Shown here piece by piece: positions 1-9,858 of a stretch of 64,000 nucleotides of DNA. The stretch is from Paenibacillus sp. FSL H7-0331 (GTDB taxonomy: Bacteria; Bacillota; Bacilli; Paenibacillales; NBRC-103111). A program made the translations under genes and the position numbers. Location of the stretch: positions 248,001-312,000 of the forward strand of contig NZ_MRTH01000007.1 in the NCBI RefSeq assembly GCF_001956045.1, read 5' to 3'. The notes below the pieces were generated by a model that ran no database searches, was not told the origin of the DNA, and saw nothing but the letters and a program-made list of their open reading frames with translations. Numbering within the stretch: position 1 is the first letter of the stretch; each line of letters opens with the position of its first letter.

Positions 1-768
1 ACGCTTCCACGGTCCGTTCATTTCGTGAACGAGATCGACCTCCAGCTGCAGCCAAGAGCGGTCAATCACCAAGCTTGCCTGCTTAACCTGACGGTCCTTC
101 ATCGTAATAATCGTTTCCAGCCGAAGCCTGCTGCCAGAGTGGACATCGCCTTTGACCTGGTACTCAAAGCGAACGGTTGCGGAATCGACATCCGGCGTGA
201 TTTTCACCGAATCGACGTATTCCCGATCTACATACTCCAGCCAAACGGTCTGCCATATACCCGTCGTCTGTACATAGAAGCATTCAAAGTTATCGTCCAC
301 CCAACGCTGCTTGCCACGGGGCTGGGTCGTGTCTATACTGTCTTCCACCTTGATCGTTAGCTCGTTGGAAGATCCGATGGTTACAAAAGGTGCGATATCG
401 AAGGAAAATGCCGAATAACCACCTTGATGCCTTCCGACGTATTCACCGTTAATCCAAACTTTCGCAATATAATCAACCGCTTGAAAATGCAGGAGAATTC
501 GCTTGCCGGCAGCTTCCAACGGGATGTGCAGCACTCTGTTATACCAGACGTAAGGATGGTGCGCTTCTTCACCGATGCCGCTTGCCGCCGTCTCGTAAGT
601 GAAAGGAACGATAATCTTATCGTCCCCGCCGAAGCTTCGCTGCCACCCCTTGGATTCACCTTCATTGGCATCATCGAAACCGAAGCTCCACTCACCGTTC
701 AGATCAATCCAGTTATCCCTGACAAACTGAGGTCTCGGATAATTTTTTACATATTTCTTTGTCGTCAT
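1..768 (-). CDS. Glycoside hydrolase family 2 (beta-galactosidase/glucuronidase-like), 5' part only
   Basis: The minus strand is open from an ATG at 768 to the window edge, giving the first 256 codons; the rest lies outside. The product begins MTTKKYVKNYPRPQF and carries LNGEWSFGFDD, then RILLHFQAVDYIAKVWINGE and YVGRHQGGYSAFSFDI, which are hallmark strands of the GH2 N-terminal sugar-binding jelly roll. The catalytic TIM barrel is not reached, so the substrate is open. There is no signal peptide, so it should be cytoplasmic. A GAGGAG ribosome site lies about 13 nt before the ATG. It starts 48 bp after the GH51 gene and is probably the distal gene of the same operon, trimming imported arabinan/galactan-type oligosaccharides. 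The family call is firm; the activity is inference. Confidence 0.85.
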   Translation of the reverse strand, partial: MTTKKYVKNYPRPQFVRDNWIDLNGEWSFGFDDANEGESKGWQRSFGGDDKIIVPFTYETAASGIGEEAHHPYVWYNRVLHIPLEAAGKRILLHFQAVDYIAKVWINGEYVGRHQGGYSAFSFDIAPFVTIGSSNELTIKVEDSIDTTQPRGKQRWVDDNFECFYVQTTGIWQTVWLEYVDREYVDSVKITPDVDSATVRFEYQVKGDVHSGSRLRLETIITMKDRQVKQASLVIDRSWLQLEVDLVHEMNGPWKR

Positions 769-816
769 TTCGTTCGTTTCGCTCCTCTGTTTATGCTAGT
801 GGCAATCGCCATCCTG

Positions 817-2853
817 TTAGCGCGTTATTTCCAATACGTAGACGGATGATGCCCTTAGTTGACAGCTCACTTGACTTTGCGAAAATTGTAATTCATGGGA
901 TACGCAAACAAGGAGATCCGGATTGTGCACACTGTTGATGGATTCATAATCATTCGCTGTTAACTCAAATAAACGGGCTGTGCCTGAGTCTGTAAATCCG
1001 GCCAGCTGCACTTCGGTCAACGCAGCTTCGAGACTTCGGTTGACTATAAAGACGGTCAGCTTATCTCCATTAAGATTGATACAAGCCACGACGTCCAGAT
1101 CCAGCAGGTGATCAAGCTGTGGTACAGCAGACACAAGACTATCCACTTTAAAAGTGCCGCATTCGGTATGACTGTTTACTACATGACCCAAGTCACGGTT
1201 TGCATACATTTTCATCGCATGATAAGTGGGTGTGCCATAGACAGTCAAAGACTTACCGCTCCAGCCTGTCGATTTACCGCGAAACTGATCCGCATAGAAG
1301 TCCCCCACCCGGATACATCCACCAAGCCAGCCATTGACAAGGTCGGAGAAGCTGCCAATCTCCACCAGGTCGCTGTTTCGAATAAACTCATTTAAATTCG
1401 CCGCATTGGCAACCGCAGCTTCCAGCGTGTGCTCATGGGGAAGACCCTTACGAATGGTATTCGGAGCATACATCGTATTATATTCAGTAATAGCCAATTT
1501 CAAATGGGAATACCGTTGATTGGAACTGAAGATTTCTCTTAATTGCTGTATAGATGCCCTTGTCCATTCCGGAAAGGAAACCATTGCCTTATAACGCTCA
1601 TCCTTTGGCGTATGCTCATTCATCCCAAAACGCGAGTACCCATGATATAAATGCAAAGTCAAATAATCGATATGCTCTGCGGCTCTCTGTAAGAGAGTCT
1701 GGTTCCAATCCATTCGGACGTCTCCGCAAGCCAACAGCTTGATCCCATGATCAACAGCCTTCATGGCTTGGGCAAAGCAAGCATAACGTTCAGCAAACTG
1801 CTCAGCGCTGCAGTGTCCCACCTGCCAAGGCCCCCATACTTCGTTGCCAATCTCCCAATACCTCACACCATACGGCTCGATATGTCCGTTGGCCGCTCTT
1901 AAGCTTCCCATTGGCGTATCGGCAGCTCCGTTACAATATTCAACCCATTCAGCCGCTTCTGCAGGCGTACCCGAACCATCATTTACACAAATAAGCGGCT
2001 CCACATTCAAATCACGGCAAAACTGAATAAATTCATCCGTTCCAAAGTATTTATTCGTCCATCCGCCCCATGCTTCATTCACTACACAAGGGCGCTCATA
2101 CACAGGGCCGATTGCCTGCTGCCAATGATAAGCACTAATATAATTCCCGGCAAGCCGCATCATACCGGCGTTTAAATCACGGGTCATATCTATAACTTCC
2201 TTACGAACATTGCCTACGCTGTCGGAAGGCAGCAGCGAAATATGATCCAGCCATAGCATTCCCGTGGATACGTGATCCAGCCATCGCTCATGTTCCGTTG
2301 GCACATATAATCTGAACTCTGCATGCTCGCAATCCCGCCTAACCGTGAGACGCGACTCATAATGCTCCCAGTTATGGCTTGCAATATCGATACGCGTCGA
2401 ACCGAGCACTTCTCCGCTCATGGTATCCACAATCTCTGCAAGCACAAACCTGATTTCAACAGAGGCTCTTGCATACAGAGTCAAATCATAGCCATCCCCA
2501 TCTTGTTTCACTGCAATGGTCTGGCTTATTCCTGCGTAACCATCATCATCGCTATACATTCGTACCAACTGACTATGACCCGAATGATGCTTGGCAGCAG
2601 GCTCAAGAGCATATAGGGTGCTTTTTCCATTTGTATAAGGACGCCAGCTGTCGGAAAGCCCCCTATAGGTACCATCCGCACTTTCAAAATCCATATCCTT
2701 CAACGGATAAGCCAGCATGGCATCCATATGATCACGAATATCTTCCACAAAATGTCCAAACATATAAGGATTAATTGTATCGCTGGTGACTTGATCAGCA
2801 TTCACTTGTATCTTGGCTCTTGCAAGTACCATCCTCTCACAACTTCCTTCCAT
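817..2853 (-). CDS. GH51 alpha-L-arabinofuranosidase-like enzyme, intracellular
   Basis: A 678-residue protein with a retaining clan GH-A catalytic pair: WEIGNE (acid/base Glu338) and AITEYN (nucleophile Glu457). A carbohydrate-binding-like beta domain fills residues about 85-210, the barrel about 215-530, and a C-terminal beta domain follows. No signal peptide is visible. The ATG at 2853 is preceded by AAAGGA at 8 nt, and only 3 bp separate it from the permease stop, so it is translationally linked to the transporter. GH51 enzymes release L-arabinofuranosyl residues from arabino-oligosaccharides, which fits the secreted GH43 enzyme encoded upstream. A methionine at residue 8 is a weaker alternative start. 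Confidence 0.88.
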   Translation of the reverse strand: MEGSCERMVLARAKIQVNADQVTSDTINPYMFGHFVEDIRDHMDAMLAYPLKDMDFESADGTYRGLSDSWRPYTNGKSTLYALEPAAKHHSGHSQLVRMYSDDDGYAGISQTIAVKQDGDGYDLTLYARASVEIRFVLAEIVDTMSGEVLGSTRIDIASHNWEHYESRLTVRRDCEHAEFRLYVPTEHERWLDHVSTGMLWLDHISLLPSDSVGNVRKEVIDMTRDLNAGMMRLAGNYISAYHWQQAIGPVYERPCVVNEAWGGWTNKYFGTDEFIQFCRDLNVEPLICVNDGSGTPAEAAEWVEYCNGAADTPMGSLRAANGHIEPYGVRYWEIGNEVWGPWQVGHCSAEQFAERYACFAQAMKAVDHGIKLLACGDVRMDWNQTLLQRAAEHIDYLTLHLYHGYSRFGMNEHTPKDERYKAMVSFPEWTRASIQQLREIFSSNQRYSHLKLAITEYNTMYAPNTIRKGLPHEHTLEAAVANAANLNEFIRNSDLVEIGSFSDLVNGWLGGCIRVGDFYADQFRGKSTGWSGKSLTVYGTPTYHAMKMYANRDLGHVVNSHTECGTFKVDSLVSAVPQLDHLLDLDVVACINLNGDKLTVFIVNRSLEAALTEVQLAGFTDSGTARLFELTANDYESINSVHNPDLLVCVSHELQFSQSQVSCQLRASSVYVLEITR

Positions 2854-2856
2854 TTA

Positions 2857-3753
2857 TTATCCTTTTAGAGAACCTATCATGACGCCCTTAACAAAATGCC
2901 GCTGCACAAAAGGATACATGATCAGCACGGGCAAGCTGGATATAATGATGACCACATATTTGATGCTTTCAGCCAGCAGCACCTTCGATTCGAGCCCCAC
3001 ATTACTGTCAACGGCATCCGCCTGACTGACCATAAGAATTTCTCGCAGCACAAGCTGCAGCGGGTACAATTCCTTGGTGCGAATATAGATCAACGCATTG
3101 AAGTATGAATTCCAGTGGCCAACAGCGTAAAACAGGACCATAACAGCTAATATCGGCTTGGAAAGCGGCAGGATGACATGTGTTAACAGCCTCCAATTCG
3201 AACAGCCATCGATATGTGCAGCTTCCTGCAGCTCCCACGGAATACTGGTTTGAAAATAGGTTCTCATTACAATTAAATTATAGGTGGCAATTGCACCCGG
3301 AATAATGAGCGCCCACATCGTATCTACCATTCCTAAATTTTTGACAATTAGATAGGATGGAATAAGTCCCCCGCTGAAAAACATCGTAAGTGTTACAAAA
3401 AACATAATGCCTCCCCGTCCGGGCAGGTCGGGTCTCGAAAGCGGGTAGGCAGCCAATGTAGTCATGAGAATATTGATCAGCGTACCTACAAACGTATACA
3501 AAATGCTTTTACTATAACCATTCCATATTTTTTCGTTGTGAAATACATTTTGATAGGCTTCAAAGGTAATCTGCTTGGGCAGCAGGTACACCTCGCCATT
3601 CAGTACCAATGCAGGATCACTAAAGGAAGCACTCACGATGAAAATTAACGGGTACAGCACGATGACTAAAATAAGTACGGCTAATGCATTTACAACGGCA
3701 TTGAATATGGTTTCATCCGACAACGTTTTTTTCAATTTGTGCTCTTTCAACAC
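2857..3753 (-). CDS. Carbohydrate ABC transporter permease, LplC/MalG type (module 1)
   Basis: A CUT1-family inner-membrane permease with about six hydrophobic segments. The EAA loop that contacts the ATPase is clear (EAAHIDGCSNWR, then VILPLSKPI). It pairs with the permease at 3765-4721 and the lipoprotein at 4750-6333 to form an oligosaccharide importer; no ATPase gene is present, as is usual for LplABC/YtcQ-type systems that share an MsmX-like ATPase. The GTG at 3753 is preferred because AGGAG lies 7 nt before it. The in-frame ATG at 3771 overlaps the previous gene and has no ribosome site. The stop is followed within 3 bp by the GH51 gene. Confidence 0.9.
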   Translation of the reverse strand: MLKEHKLKKTLSDETIFNAVVNALAVLILVIVLYPLIFIVSASFSDPALVLNGEVYLLPKQITFEAYQNVFHNEKIWNGYSKSILYTFVGTLINILMTTLAAYPLSRPDLPGRGGIMFFVTLTMFFSGGLIPSYLIVKNLGMVDTMWALIIPGAIATYNLIVMRTYFQTSIPWELQEAAHIDGCSNWRLLTHVILPLSKPILAVMVLFYAVGHWNSYFNALIYIRTKELYPLQLVLREILMVSQADAVDSNVGLESKVLLAESIKYVVIIISSLPVLIMYPFVQRHFVKGVMIGSLKG

Positions 3754-3764
3754 ATTGTCACTCC

Positions 3765-4721
3765 TCACCATAAGCTTGTCTCAGCCTTTTTACGGGCAAA
3801 GCGATTCACGAGCACCAGCAGCGTCAGGTTGACAATTGAATTAAACAAGCCAATCGCAGCCGTATAGCTGTACTCCCCCTTAAGAATACCTGCGGAGTAA
3901 ACAAAGGTGGATATGACATCGCTCGATTCCAGGTTCAGATTGTTTTGCAGCAATAAAATTTTCTCAAAACCGACATTCATAAAATGTCCTACATCGAGAA
4001 TAAGCAGGATGACGATAACGGGCAGTATACCTGGAATGGATACATGCCAAATGCGCTGCAATCGATTCGCTCCATCCATTTTGGCTGCTTCATACAGCTG
4101 CGGGTTGACTCCGCTAAGCGCCGCAATATAGATGATCGATTGCCAACCCATATTTTGCCATATATTAGAACCGATAAAGATTGGCTTGAACCAGGCAGCT
4201 ATATCCAGAAATCGAACAGGCATCCCGCCAAATACTTGAATCACTGTATTAATAGGACCTCCACGCGGAGATAAAAACAACATCAGCATACCCGCCATGA
4301 CGACGACCGAAATAAAATGAGGAATATAAGTAATGTTTTGAACAATCTTGCTGAATGCTTTGCTGCGGATTTCATTAATTAACAGCGCCAAAGCAATCGG
4401 AATAGGAAAAGCAAACAGCAGGGAAAACAAGTTAATCGAAATGGTGTTCCACAGCAGTCTCCAGAAATAATAAGATTCTACAAAGCGTTCAAAATGATCA
4501 AAGCCCACCCATGCACTGCCCAGGATCCCCTTGGCCGGACTAAAGTTTTTAAATGCAATTTGCAAACCATACAAAGGCCCGTAATGAAACACAAGGTACC
4601 ATACGATAGGAACGAGCAGCATAAGGTAAAGATCGTATCGACTGGCTATTGATTTTAAGAGGCTGGAGCGCCTCGATTTGGATCGAGACGCAACGCCTGC
4701 AGTATTTGCTGTACTCTTCAT
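3765..4721 (-). CDS. Carbohydrate ABC transporter permease, LplB/UgpA type (module 1)
   Basis: A 318-residue CUT1 permease with an N-terminal basic stretch (SRSKSRRSS), a first membrane segment LMLLVPIVWYLVF, and the EAA loop YEAAKMDGANRLQRIW followed by ISIPGILP-like residues. The start at 4721 is chosen because GGAGG lies 7 nt upstream; an ATG seven codons earlier has no such signal. Its last bases overlap the downstream permease's longest possible reading frame by 3 bp, so the two subunits are tightly coupled. It is the obligate heterodimer partner of the LplC-type permease. The substrate is inferred from the neighbouring arabinose-releasing enzymes. Confidence 0.9.
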   Translation of the reverse strand: MKSTANTAGVASRSKSRRSSLLKSIASRYDLYLMLLVPIVWYLVFHYGPLYGLQIAFKNFSPAKGILGSAWVGFDHFERFVESYYFWRLLWNTISINLFSLLFAFPIPIALALLINEIRSKAFSKIVQNITYIPHFISVVVMAGMLMLFLSPRGGPINTVIQVFGGMPVRFLDIAAWFKPIFIGSNIWQNMGWQSIIYIAALSGVNPQLYEAAKMDGANRLQRIWHVSIPGILPVIVILLILDVGHFMNVGFEKILLLQNNLNLESSDVISTFVYSAGILKGEYSYTAAIGLFNSIVNLTLLVLVNRFARKKAETSLW

Positions 4722-4749
4722 CTGTAGCCCTCCAACCATCATGGTGTTC

Positions 4750-6333
4750 TTATTTTTGCTTTTTGAGGTTATCGTAAGCTTCCTGGTACAGCTTTTGCAG
4801 CTCTTCCACGTTCATTTTCTTCAAGGTGGTCTGGAATTCTCCCCACTTATCGAAGCTAAGGGCACCTGCAATAAACTTTGTGCTCTGCTCCTCGTAATAT
4901 TTATCAATATCGTTACGCAGCACATTTATTTTTTGAGCCGTTGCTTCGTCGAACATGGGAGCTGCATAACGAACCTTAGGCATGAACGGATCGAGCTTCT
5001 TTTGAGCTTCCTGGACCTGCGGCGGATTGATGTAGGAAGCGACCTTGTCACTAATCAGATGCGGCGCCCCACCTCCGGCGTATGGAGTGATTTTGGATTG
5101 ATTACCTGTCGCCAAAAAAGCATCGGTATAATAGGGAATGCCGTTCCGCAACTCATAATTTTCACCTTGACGGCCGAAGCGCAACAAAGTGGATCCTTCA
5201 TCGCTATAGAAATAATCCACCCAGCGCATTGTGGCTTCCGGATTTTTGTTCACCGAGGTGATGGCAAAAGCTCCGAAATCCCTCGGTACCGGTTGTGCCA
5301 GCTGCAGCCTGTCGCCATGCGGTCCCTTGACCGGTGCTATGCCGATATATTGATCTGCAACTTTAGTATCCAGCATGGGATTATTCGTCTGATCAAAGAA
5401 GAAGCCGGTATTTCCTGACCCTTGCTTGGCCAGATATTGAGCTTCCTTATGAGTGAATAACTCCTGATCCAGCAGTTTTTCCGAATACAGCTTATTCAAG
5501 TACACCAGTAACTCCTTATTCCGATCGTTTCCCATCCAAATATTAACCTTGTCATTCTCCAAATTAATGTTATAACCCAACTGGAAATCCAAACCAAAAG
5601 ATCCAGCCATTATGGGCACGATGCTCAAGCCGTTGCGCGCTGTCATCGGAATCTCGTCCTGCTTCCCGTTGCCGTTAGGATCTTTATCTCGAAAAGCTTT
5701 CAGCACCTCGTACAGATCATCAATCGTCTCAGGTTCCTTAAGGTTTAGTTTTTTCAGCCATGCTTGATTCATCCATCTCTTATCGGTTCTGGCTGCGTTG
5801 ACGGTCACAATACCCGGTATGGCATATATATGGCCTTCAGGTGTTGTTATGGCTGGACGTATCTCGGGATACGTATCCATTAACTTTTTAAGGTTTGGGG
5901 CATAAGAATCAATCAACTTCTCGAGTGGGATTAATTGACCGCCTGAACCATAGCGAGTTGCCTCTAAAGGCGTAAAGCCTGAGCGGTACAACACATCAGG
6001 GAGTTCATTGGCGGCAAACAACAGGTTCTTTTTCTCAGCAAAACCGTCCGTCGGCGCCTCGATAAATTCCACCTGAATATTGCTCATTTTTTCATAATCC
6101 TGAAACACCGGCATTTCCTTAAAGGGCCCGTTGGTTGGCGCTATTCTCGTGAACATTTTCAGCTTAATCGATTCTTTGACAATTGGAAATCCGCTTGGAC
6201 TTACCGTATTTGCCGATTCTGCCTTGGATTTATCATCATTTTTCTTATTCGTATTATCCGGGCTGCAGGCCGTAAGTGTTAAACCAGAAACTACTACAGT
6301 AGAAAGCAGTACCGTCCCCCAATTTCTCTTCAT
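4750..6333 (-). CDS. Extracellular solute-binding lipoprotein, LplA type (module 1)
   Basis: A 527-residue family 1 solute-binding protein. The signal peptide MKRNWGTVLLSTVVVSG ends in a lipobox LTAC with Cys23, so it is anchored on the outer face of the membrane. The mature part shows the LplA-like features KDPNGNGKQDEIPM and RWVDYFYSDEGSTLLRFGRQGENY. A GGGGGA ribosome site lies in front of the ATG. It captures the oligosaccharide for the two permeases encoded just downstream. The promoter and cre-like box sit in the 118 bp between it and the YesN gene. Its paralogue at 17574-19163 has the same layout and many shared motifs. Confidence 0.92.
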   Translation of the reverse strand: MKRNWGTVLLSTVVVSGLTLTACSPDNTNKKNDDKSKAESANTVSPSGFPIVKESIKLKMFTRIAPTNGPFKEMPVFQDYEKMSNIQVEFIEAPTDGFAEKKNLLFAANELPDVLYRSGFTPLEATRYGSGGQLIPLEKLIDSYAPNLKKLMDTYPEIRPAITTPEGHIYAIPGIVTVNAARTDKRWMNQAWLKKLNLKEPETIDDLYEVLKAFRDKDPNGNGKQDEIPMTARNGLSIVPIMAGSFGLDFQLGYNINLENDKVNIWMGNDRNKELLVYLNKLYSEKLLDQELFTHKEAQYLAKQGSGNTGFFFDQTNNPMLDTKVADQYIGIAPVKGPHGDRLQLAQPVPRDFGAFAITSVNKNPEATMRWVDYFYSDEGSTLLRFGRQGENYELRNGIPYYTDAFLATGNQSKITPYAGGGAPHLISDKVASYINPPQVQEAQKKLDPFMPKVRYAAPMFDEATAQKINVLRNDIDKYYEEQSTKFIAGALSFDKWGEFQTTLKKMNVEELQKLYQEAYDNLKKQK

Positions 6334-6373
6334 TCTTTCGTTCCCCCTATTTTAGTTATTCACCTTCACGCTA

Positions 6374-6406
6374 AGAAAGCGTTTTCTAAAGGATGCTTTT
6401 ATTATA
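6374..6406 (-). promoter_or_regulatory. Putative promoter -10 with downstream cre-like CcpA box
   Basis: A TATAAT hexamer (minus strand) occupies 6401-6406, with no convincing -35 box. The palindromic 14-mer AGAAAACGCTTTCT occupies 6374-6387, which would be roughly +7 to +20. It matches the core of the CcpA cre consensus (TGWAANCGNTNWCA) apart from the outer positions. A box there would block transcription of the transporter-GH51-GH2 genes when preferred sugars are present. Binding is inference. Confidence 0.5.
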
Positions 6407-6451
6407 GTAAAACTTTTTCTATAAAGGACTCCACATATATGACTTTCCATT

Positions 6452-8056
6452 CTACTTTTTTGACGGTTTCCGACTATCGATATACACCTGCGGCGTCATA
6501 CCCATAATGATCTTAAAGACTTTAAAAAAATACGTGTAGTTAGTAAAGCCGACTTGACTGCTAATGTGTTTCATTGAATAGGAACCGGATTCCATCAGTA
6601 GGCAGCTGGATTTAATACGCACGCGGTTTAAATACTCCGTGAAGGTCATTTGCGTTTCCTCTTTGAACAGTCTGCTTAGATAGGAAGAATTCAGATTAAT
6701 GGCACTTGCCGCCATTTCCAGAGAAATGTTCGAAGCATAATGATCCATAATAAATTGAACAGCTTGCGAAATATGACGAGAGTAGGTTCCTCCCCCATGC
6801 TGCTTCTTTATAGCGTCAACAATACATGTATAGTAATCCGACAACCACTGCTCAAGCTCGTTAACGCTTCTTAAACGTACAAGCTCACTCCGAGCAGTAA
6901 TCATCCTGTTATCTTCTATGGTTACATGAGGAAAATGCCGCTTCAGGGACTTTTCCACAATACGAAGCATTTCGCTGACAATAGTTTGTACCGGCAAGGA
7001 GTAGTAAGGCTGATTCCTGACCGTTGCAAAAATCGATGTGATGACTTGTTGAATTTTTTCCCCGTCCAGCTGCTCCAAAAACAGCTGCAATTGCTTCTGT
7101 TCCTCGATAAGCAGTGTATCTCTCTGGGTAGAAGCGCTCAATTCCTGAAAAAACTTGTCGTTCATCAGCTGGTTTGCTCTGCTATAGCTGGCGACAAGCT
7201 GCCGCAAACTCCCGCATATCGGTCCAATCGCATACACACATTGTAAATTTATAAATTTCTCCAGAGAATGGGACAAGCTGCTCATGGTTTGATTCATTTG
7301 GGCTGAAACCGTGTGTTCACTTCTTTCTGGTGAGGAAAATAGGACAATAAAACGTCCCTCCCCCACATAGGCTGCCGTCCGCTTATGAATGTCCCCTACT
7401 GCCATCTGCATAACATCTGTGACCTGCTGCACAAACCGGTTCTTTTGCACATCCGTATAAGACTCTGTCAACAGCAGAAAGGGGACGATTTGTACCGCTG
7501 CAGTTACATAATTGACTGAATGGGTAAAGAGCTCATTTTCCTGCGCATAACGCTGCAGCTCTTCTCCTGCCTCTGGTACTTCTCTAGCCAGGTTTGCTGC
7601 ATATTCGCGGAGAATAATAGGACTTAGGCGCTCTATCATTTTCGTTTGAACACTGCGGGCCTCATGCTCCCGTTCTTCGTACTGCAAATTTTGAACCGCT
7701 TTATTCAATAACGACAAAAGTGCAGCCGCGTTCAAACGATGCTTGAGTAAATAGTCCATCGCCCCGTTCATCAGGCAAGTTCTCACATAATCGTAATCGT
7801 CAAAGCTGCTAAGCATAATCATCTTAATCTTTGGAAATCGGTTATGGATAATGCTGCTCAATTCCACACCATTCATGATCGGCATACTCACATCCAGGAT
7901 CGCGATATGTGGAGCCTGCTGCTCTATGAGGGAAATGGCCATAGCTCCGTTATGAGCATCACCACATATTGTAAATCCATGCTTCTCCCAATCAATCAAG
8001 CTTTTCACATCGTTGCGTGCTAAGGCCTCATCGTCAACCAGTACAACCTTAAACAT
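6452..8056 (-). CDS. YesN-type response regulator with AraC output domain (module 1)
   Basis: A 534-residue regulator. An N-terminal receiver domain (residues 1-120) has the acidic pair D8/D9, phosphoacceptor Asp55 in LDVSMP, and Lys in the LLKH stretch. A long variable middle section follows. The last 100 residues are an AraC double helix-turn-helix (ISLEMAASAINLNSSYLSRLFKEE and the second motif GFTNYTYFFKVFK). Such proteins switch on the adjacent sugar importer when their YesM kinase senses an extracellular oligosaccharide. It ends 118 bp before the binding-protein gene and begins 15 bp after the kinase gene. Confidence 0.92.
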   Translation of the reverse strand: MFKVVLVDDEALARNDVKSLIDWEKHGFTICGDAHNGAMAISLIEQQAPHIAILDVSMPIMNGVELSSIIHNRFPKIKMIMLSSFDDYDYVRTCLMNGAMDYLLKHRLNAAALLSLLNKAVQNLQYEEREHEARSVQTKMIERLSPIILREYAANLAREVPEAGEELQRYAQENELFTHSVNYVTAAVQIVPFLLLTESYTDVQKNRFVQQVTDVMQMAVGDIHKRTAAYVGEGRFIVLFSSPERSEHTVSAQMNQTMSSLSHSLEKFINLQCVYAIGPICGSLRQLVASYSRANQLMNDKFFQELSASTQRDTLLIEEQKQLQLFLEQLDGEKIQQVITSIFATVRNQPYYSLPVQTIVSEMLRIVEKSLKRHFPHVTIEDNRMITARSELVRLRSVNELEQWLSDYYTCIVDAIKKQHGGGTYSRHISQAVQFIMDHYASNISLEMAASAINLNSSYLSRLFKEETQMTFTEYLNRVRIKSSCLLMESGSYSMKHISSQVGFTNYTYFFKVFKIIMGMTPQVYIDSRKPSKK

Positions 8057-8071
8057 AAATCATCCCTCCTG

Positions 8072-9838
8072 TCACACACTATCCGTACCTGGCAGCAGTG
8101 GAAATCGGATTTCCACCTTGGTATACTTCTCTGGCTCACTGTTAACAAATACGCCGTAAGGCTCCCCGTACAATCGAACTATACGCTCGTGTACATTTCG
8201 GACACCCATGCCGCTGAAGCGTGTATAGGTCTCGCCCTTGTTCATGTCAAACAGCGCCTCAATCTGTTCATTGGACATGCCTTTGCCATTATCTCTGACT
8301 TCGAGTCTCAGCTCTTTCTGCTCTTCATATACCCGAATCCACACCAAGCCTCCATGCTCAGCAGAAGCAATTCCGTGTATAATGGCGTTCTCTACAATAG
8401 GCTGCAGCATTAACTTTAAAACACGGTACTGCAATAACTGTTCATTCTCGATTTCTATATGGACTTGAATAGGTTCCACGTATTTGTATTTTTCAATATT
8501 TACGTAGCTGCGGACATAGTGAAGTTCCTCCTGCAGCGTAAGAAACTCATTGGAATTGCCCAGCACGCCGCGCATGAGCTCGATCAAGGATTCCGACACC
8601 TCTTCAATGTTCGGTACCCCGTTTAATTTGGCCAAATACTTGACCGTATTCAGTGTATTATACAGAAAATGGGGACGGATTTGAGCTTGCAAAACAGCCA
8701 ACTCAGCCTCATGCTTCTGCTTCTCGCTCGTCTTTATGCCTTCGAGCAAGCGTTTAAGCTCTTCTACCATACTCTTGAATACCTGATACAGCTGACCTAT
8801 TTCGTCCTTGGAGCGAATCTCTACGGCCAGCAGCGTCATGTTTCCTTCACTTACATGCATCATCATCGATTTAAGTCTTCGAATATTTCTTGTCATTCTT
8901 GAGGAAACCTGCAAAGAACTAAATAAGATAATAATAAATACAACAATAGCTACTTCAGCTAATACATTGCGGATCCGCACCGTTTCACTTAGCAGCGATT
9001 CCATAGGAACGAGCGCCAACGTGGACCAACCTGTATAATCCGATTTCCGGCTAATGACAAGGTACGACTTTTGATCAATCACCTTTTCTACCGTAGCGCC
9101 CAAGCCGACCATTTCTTGATTTAGCCTGATGATCGTTTCCTTTTCAAGCGAGCTATTGTTGGGTTGGTATATGAATTCATTGTTTTCATCTACAACAAAC
9201 AGCATGCTATCCGGGGTTGGTTTAACGTCATAGATCTTCTTAATAAACTCACTATTGAGGTCAAACATCACAACACCGATTGCTTCCCGGTTATAGCGGA
9301 TCTGGCGGCCGGTGACAATAGAATCATTAGAGCCTGTTTGATGAAAATAAGCATGACGGGAACTACTTTGATTTAAATAGTCCATCATGGGTGTTTTTAT
9401 GACATTTTTGTCCAACCAAGGGGATCCAACGAAAAAGACCTTTTCGTTCAATCCAATGACAGCAATTCGCGAGATATATCCCTTATAGGCAATGACAGCG
9501 GACATAAACTCCTCGATCCGCTTTTGTTCTTGAAACCACTCATAGCTTGCTTCCTCTGTAGTGCTTAGCAGCGTATTAAGCACTGTTTTATTGGTTATGA
9601 CAACCGTGTTTAAGTGATCTATTTCCTCCAGCCGGATATTTAAGGATTCGTCCGCTTGCCGTATGCTATCCATCACTGAAGAAAACGCATTGTTCTTAAC
9701 AGTTTCTCTCATATACAAATAAACAATACTCGTCACAGCAACGATTCCAAGCAGCGTGACCAGACTAAATGCAACAAAGATTTTCCCCTGAATGCTTCTT
9801 GTGGGCGAAATCAACTTTTTAATAGAGAAAAACTTCAT
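8072..9838 (-). CDS. YesM-type sensor histidine kinase (module 1)
   Basis: A 588-residue kinase: N-terminal transmembrane helix (about residues 20-42), a large extracellular sensor region, a second helix near 295, a HAMP linker, then a LytS-type His-kinase domain (LQAQIRPHFLYNTLNT) and an ATPase domain with VENAIIHG and DNGKGM boxes. The ATG at 9838 is preferred, with GGGAG ten bases upstream. A GTG at 9943 would overlap the upstream stop but would translate through a strong hairpin. The kinase phosphorylates the YesN protein encoded next to it. The ligand is probably an arabino-oligosaccharide, inferred from the surrounding enzymes. Confidence 0.9.
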   Translation of the reverse strand: MKFFSIKKLISPTRSIQGKIFVAFSLVTLLGIVAVTSIVYLYMRETVKNNAFSSVMDSIRQADESLNIRLEEIDHLNTVVITNKTVLNTLLSTTEEASYEWFQEQKRIEEFMSAVIAYKGYISRIAVIGLNEKVFFVGSPWLDKNVIKTPMMDYLNQSSSRHAYFHQTGSNDSIVTGRQIRYNREAIGVVMFDLNSEFIKKIYDVKPTPDSMLFVVDENNEFIYQPNNSSLEKETIIRLNQEMVGLGATVEKVIDQKSYLVISRKSDYTGWSTLALVPMESLLSETVRIRNVLAEVAIVVFIIILFSSLQVSSRMTRNIRRLKSMMMHVSEGNMTLLAVEIRSKDEIGQLYQVFKSMVEELKRLLEGIKTSEKQKHEAELAVLQAQIRPHFLYNTLNTVKYLAKLNGVPNIEEVSESLIELMRGVLGNSNEFLTLQEELHYVRSYVNIEKYKYVEPIQVHIEIENEQLLQYRVLKLMLQPIVENAIIHGIASAEHGGLVWIRVYEEQKELRLEVRDNGKGMSNEQIEALFDMNKGETYTRFSGMGVRNVHERIVRLYGEPYGVFVNSEPEKYTKVEIRFPLLPGTDSV

Positions 9839-9858
9839 TAACTGGCAGCTCCCTTCGC

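Noticed and set aside
424..849. Plus-strand frame at the left edge
   Set aside because: The opposite strand codes for an unmistakable GH2 N-terminus.
4678..5418. 246-codon plus-strand frame opposite the binding-protein gene
   Set aside because: It mirrors the coding strand of a clear LplA-type lipoprotein; no start signal.
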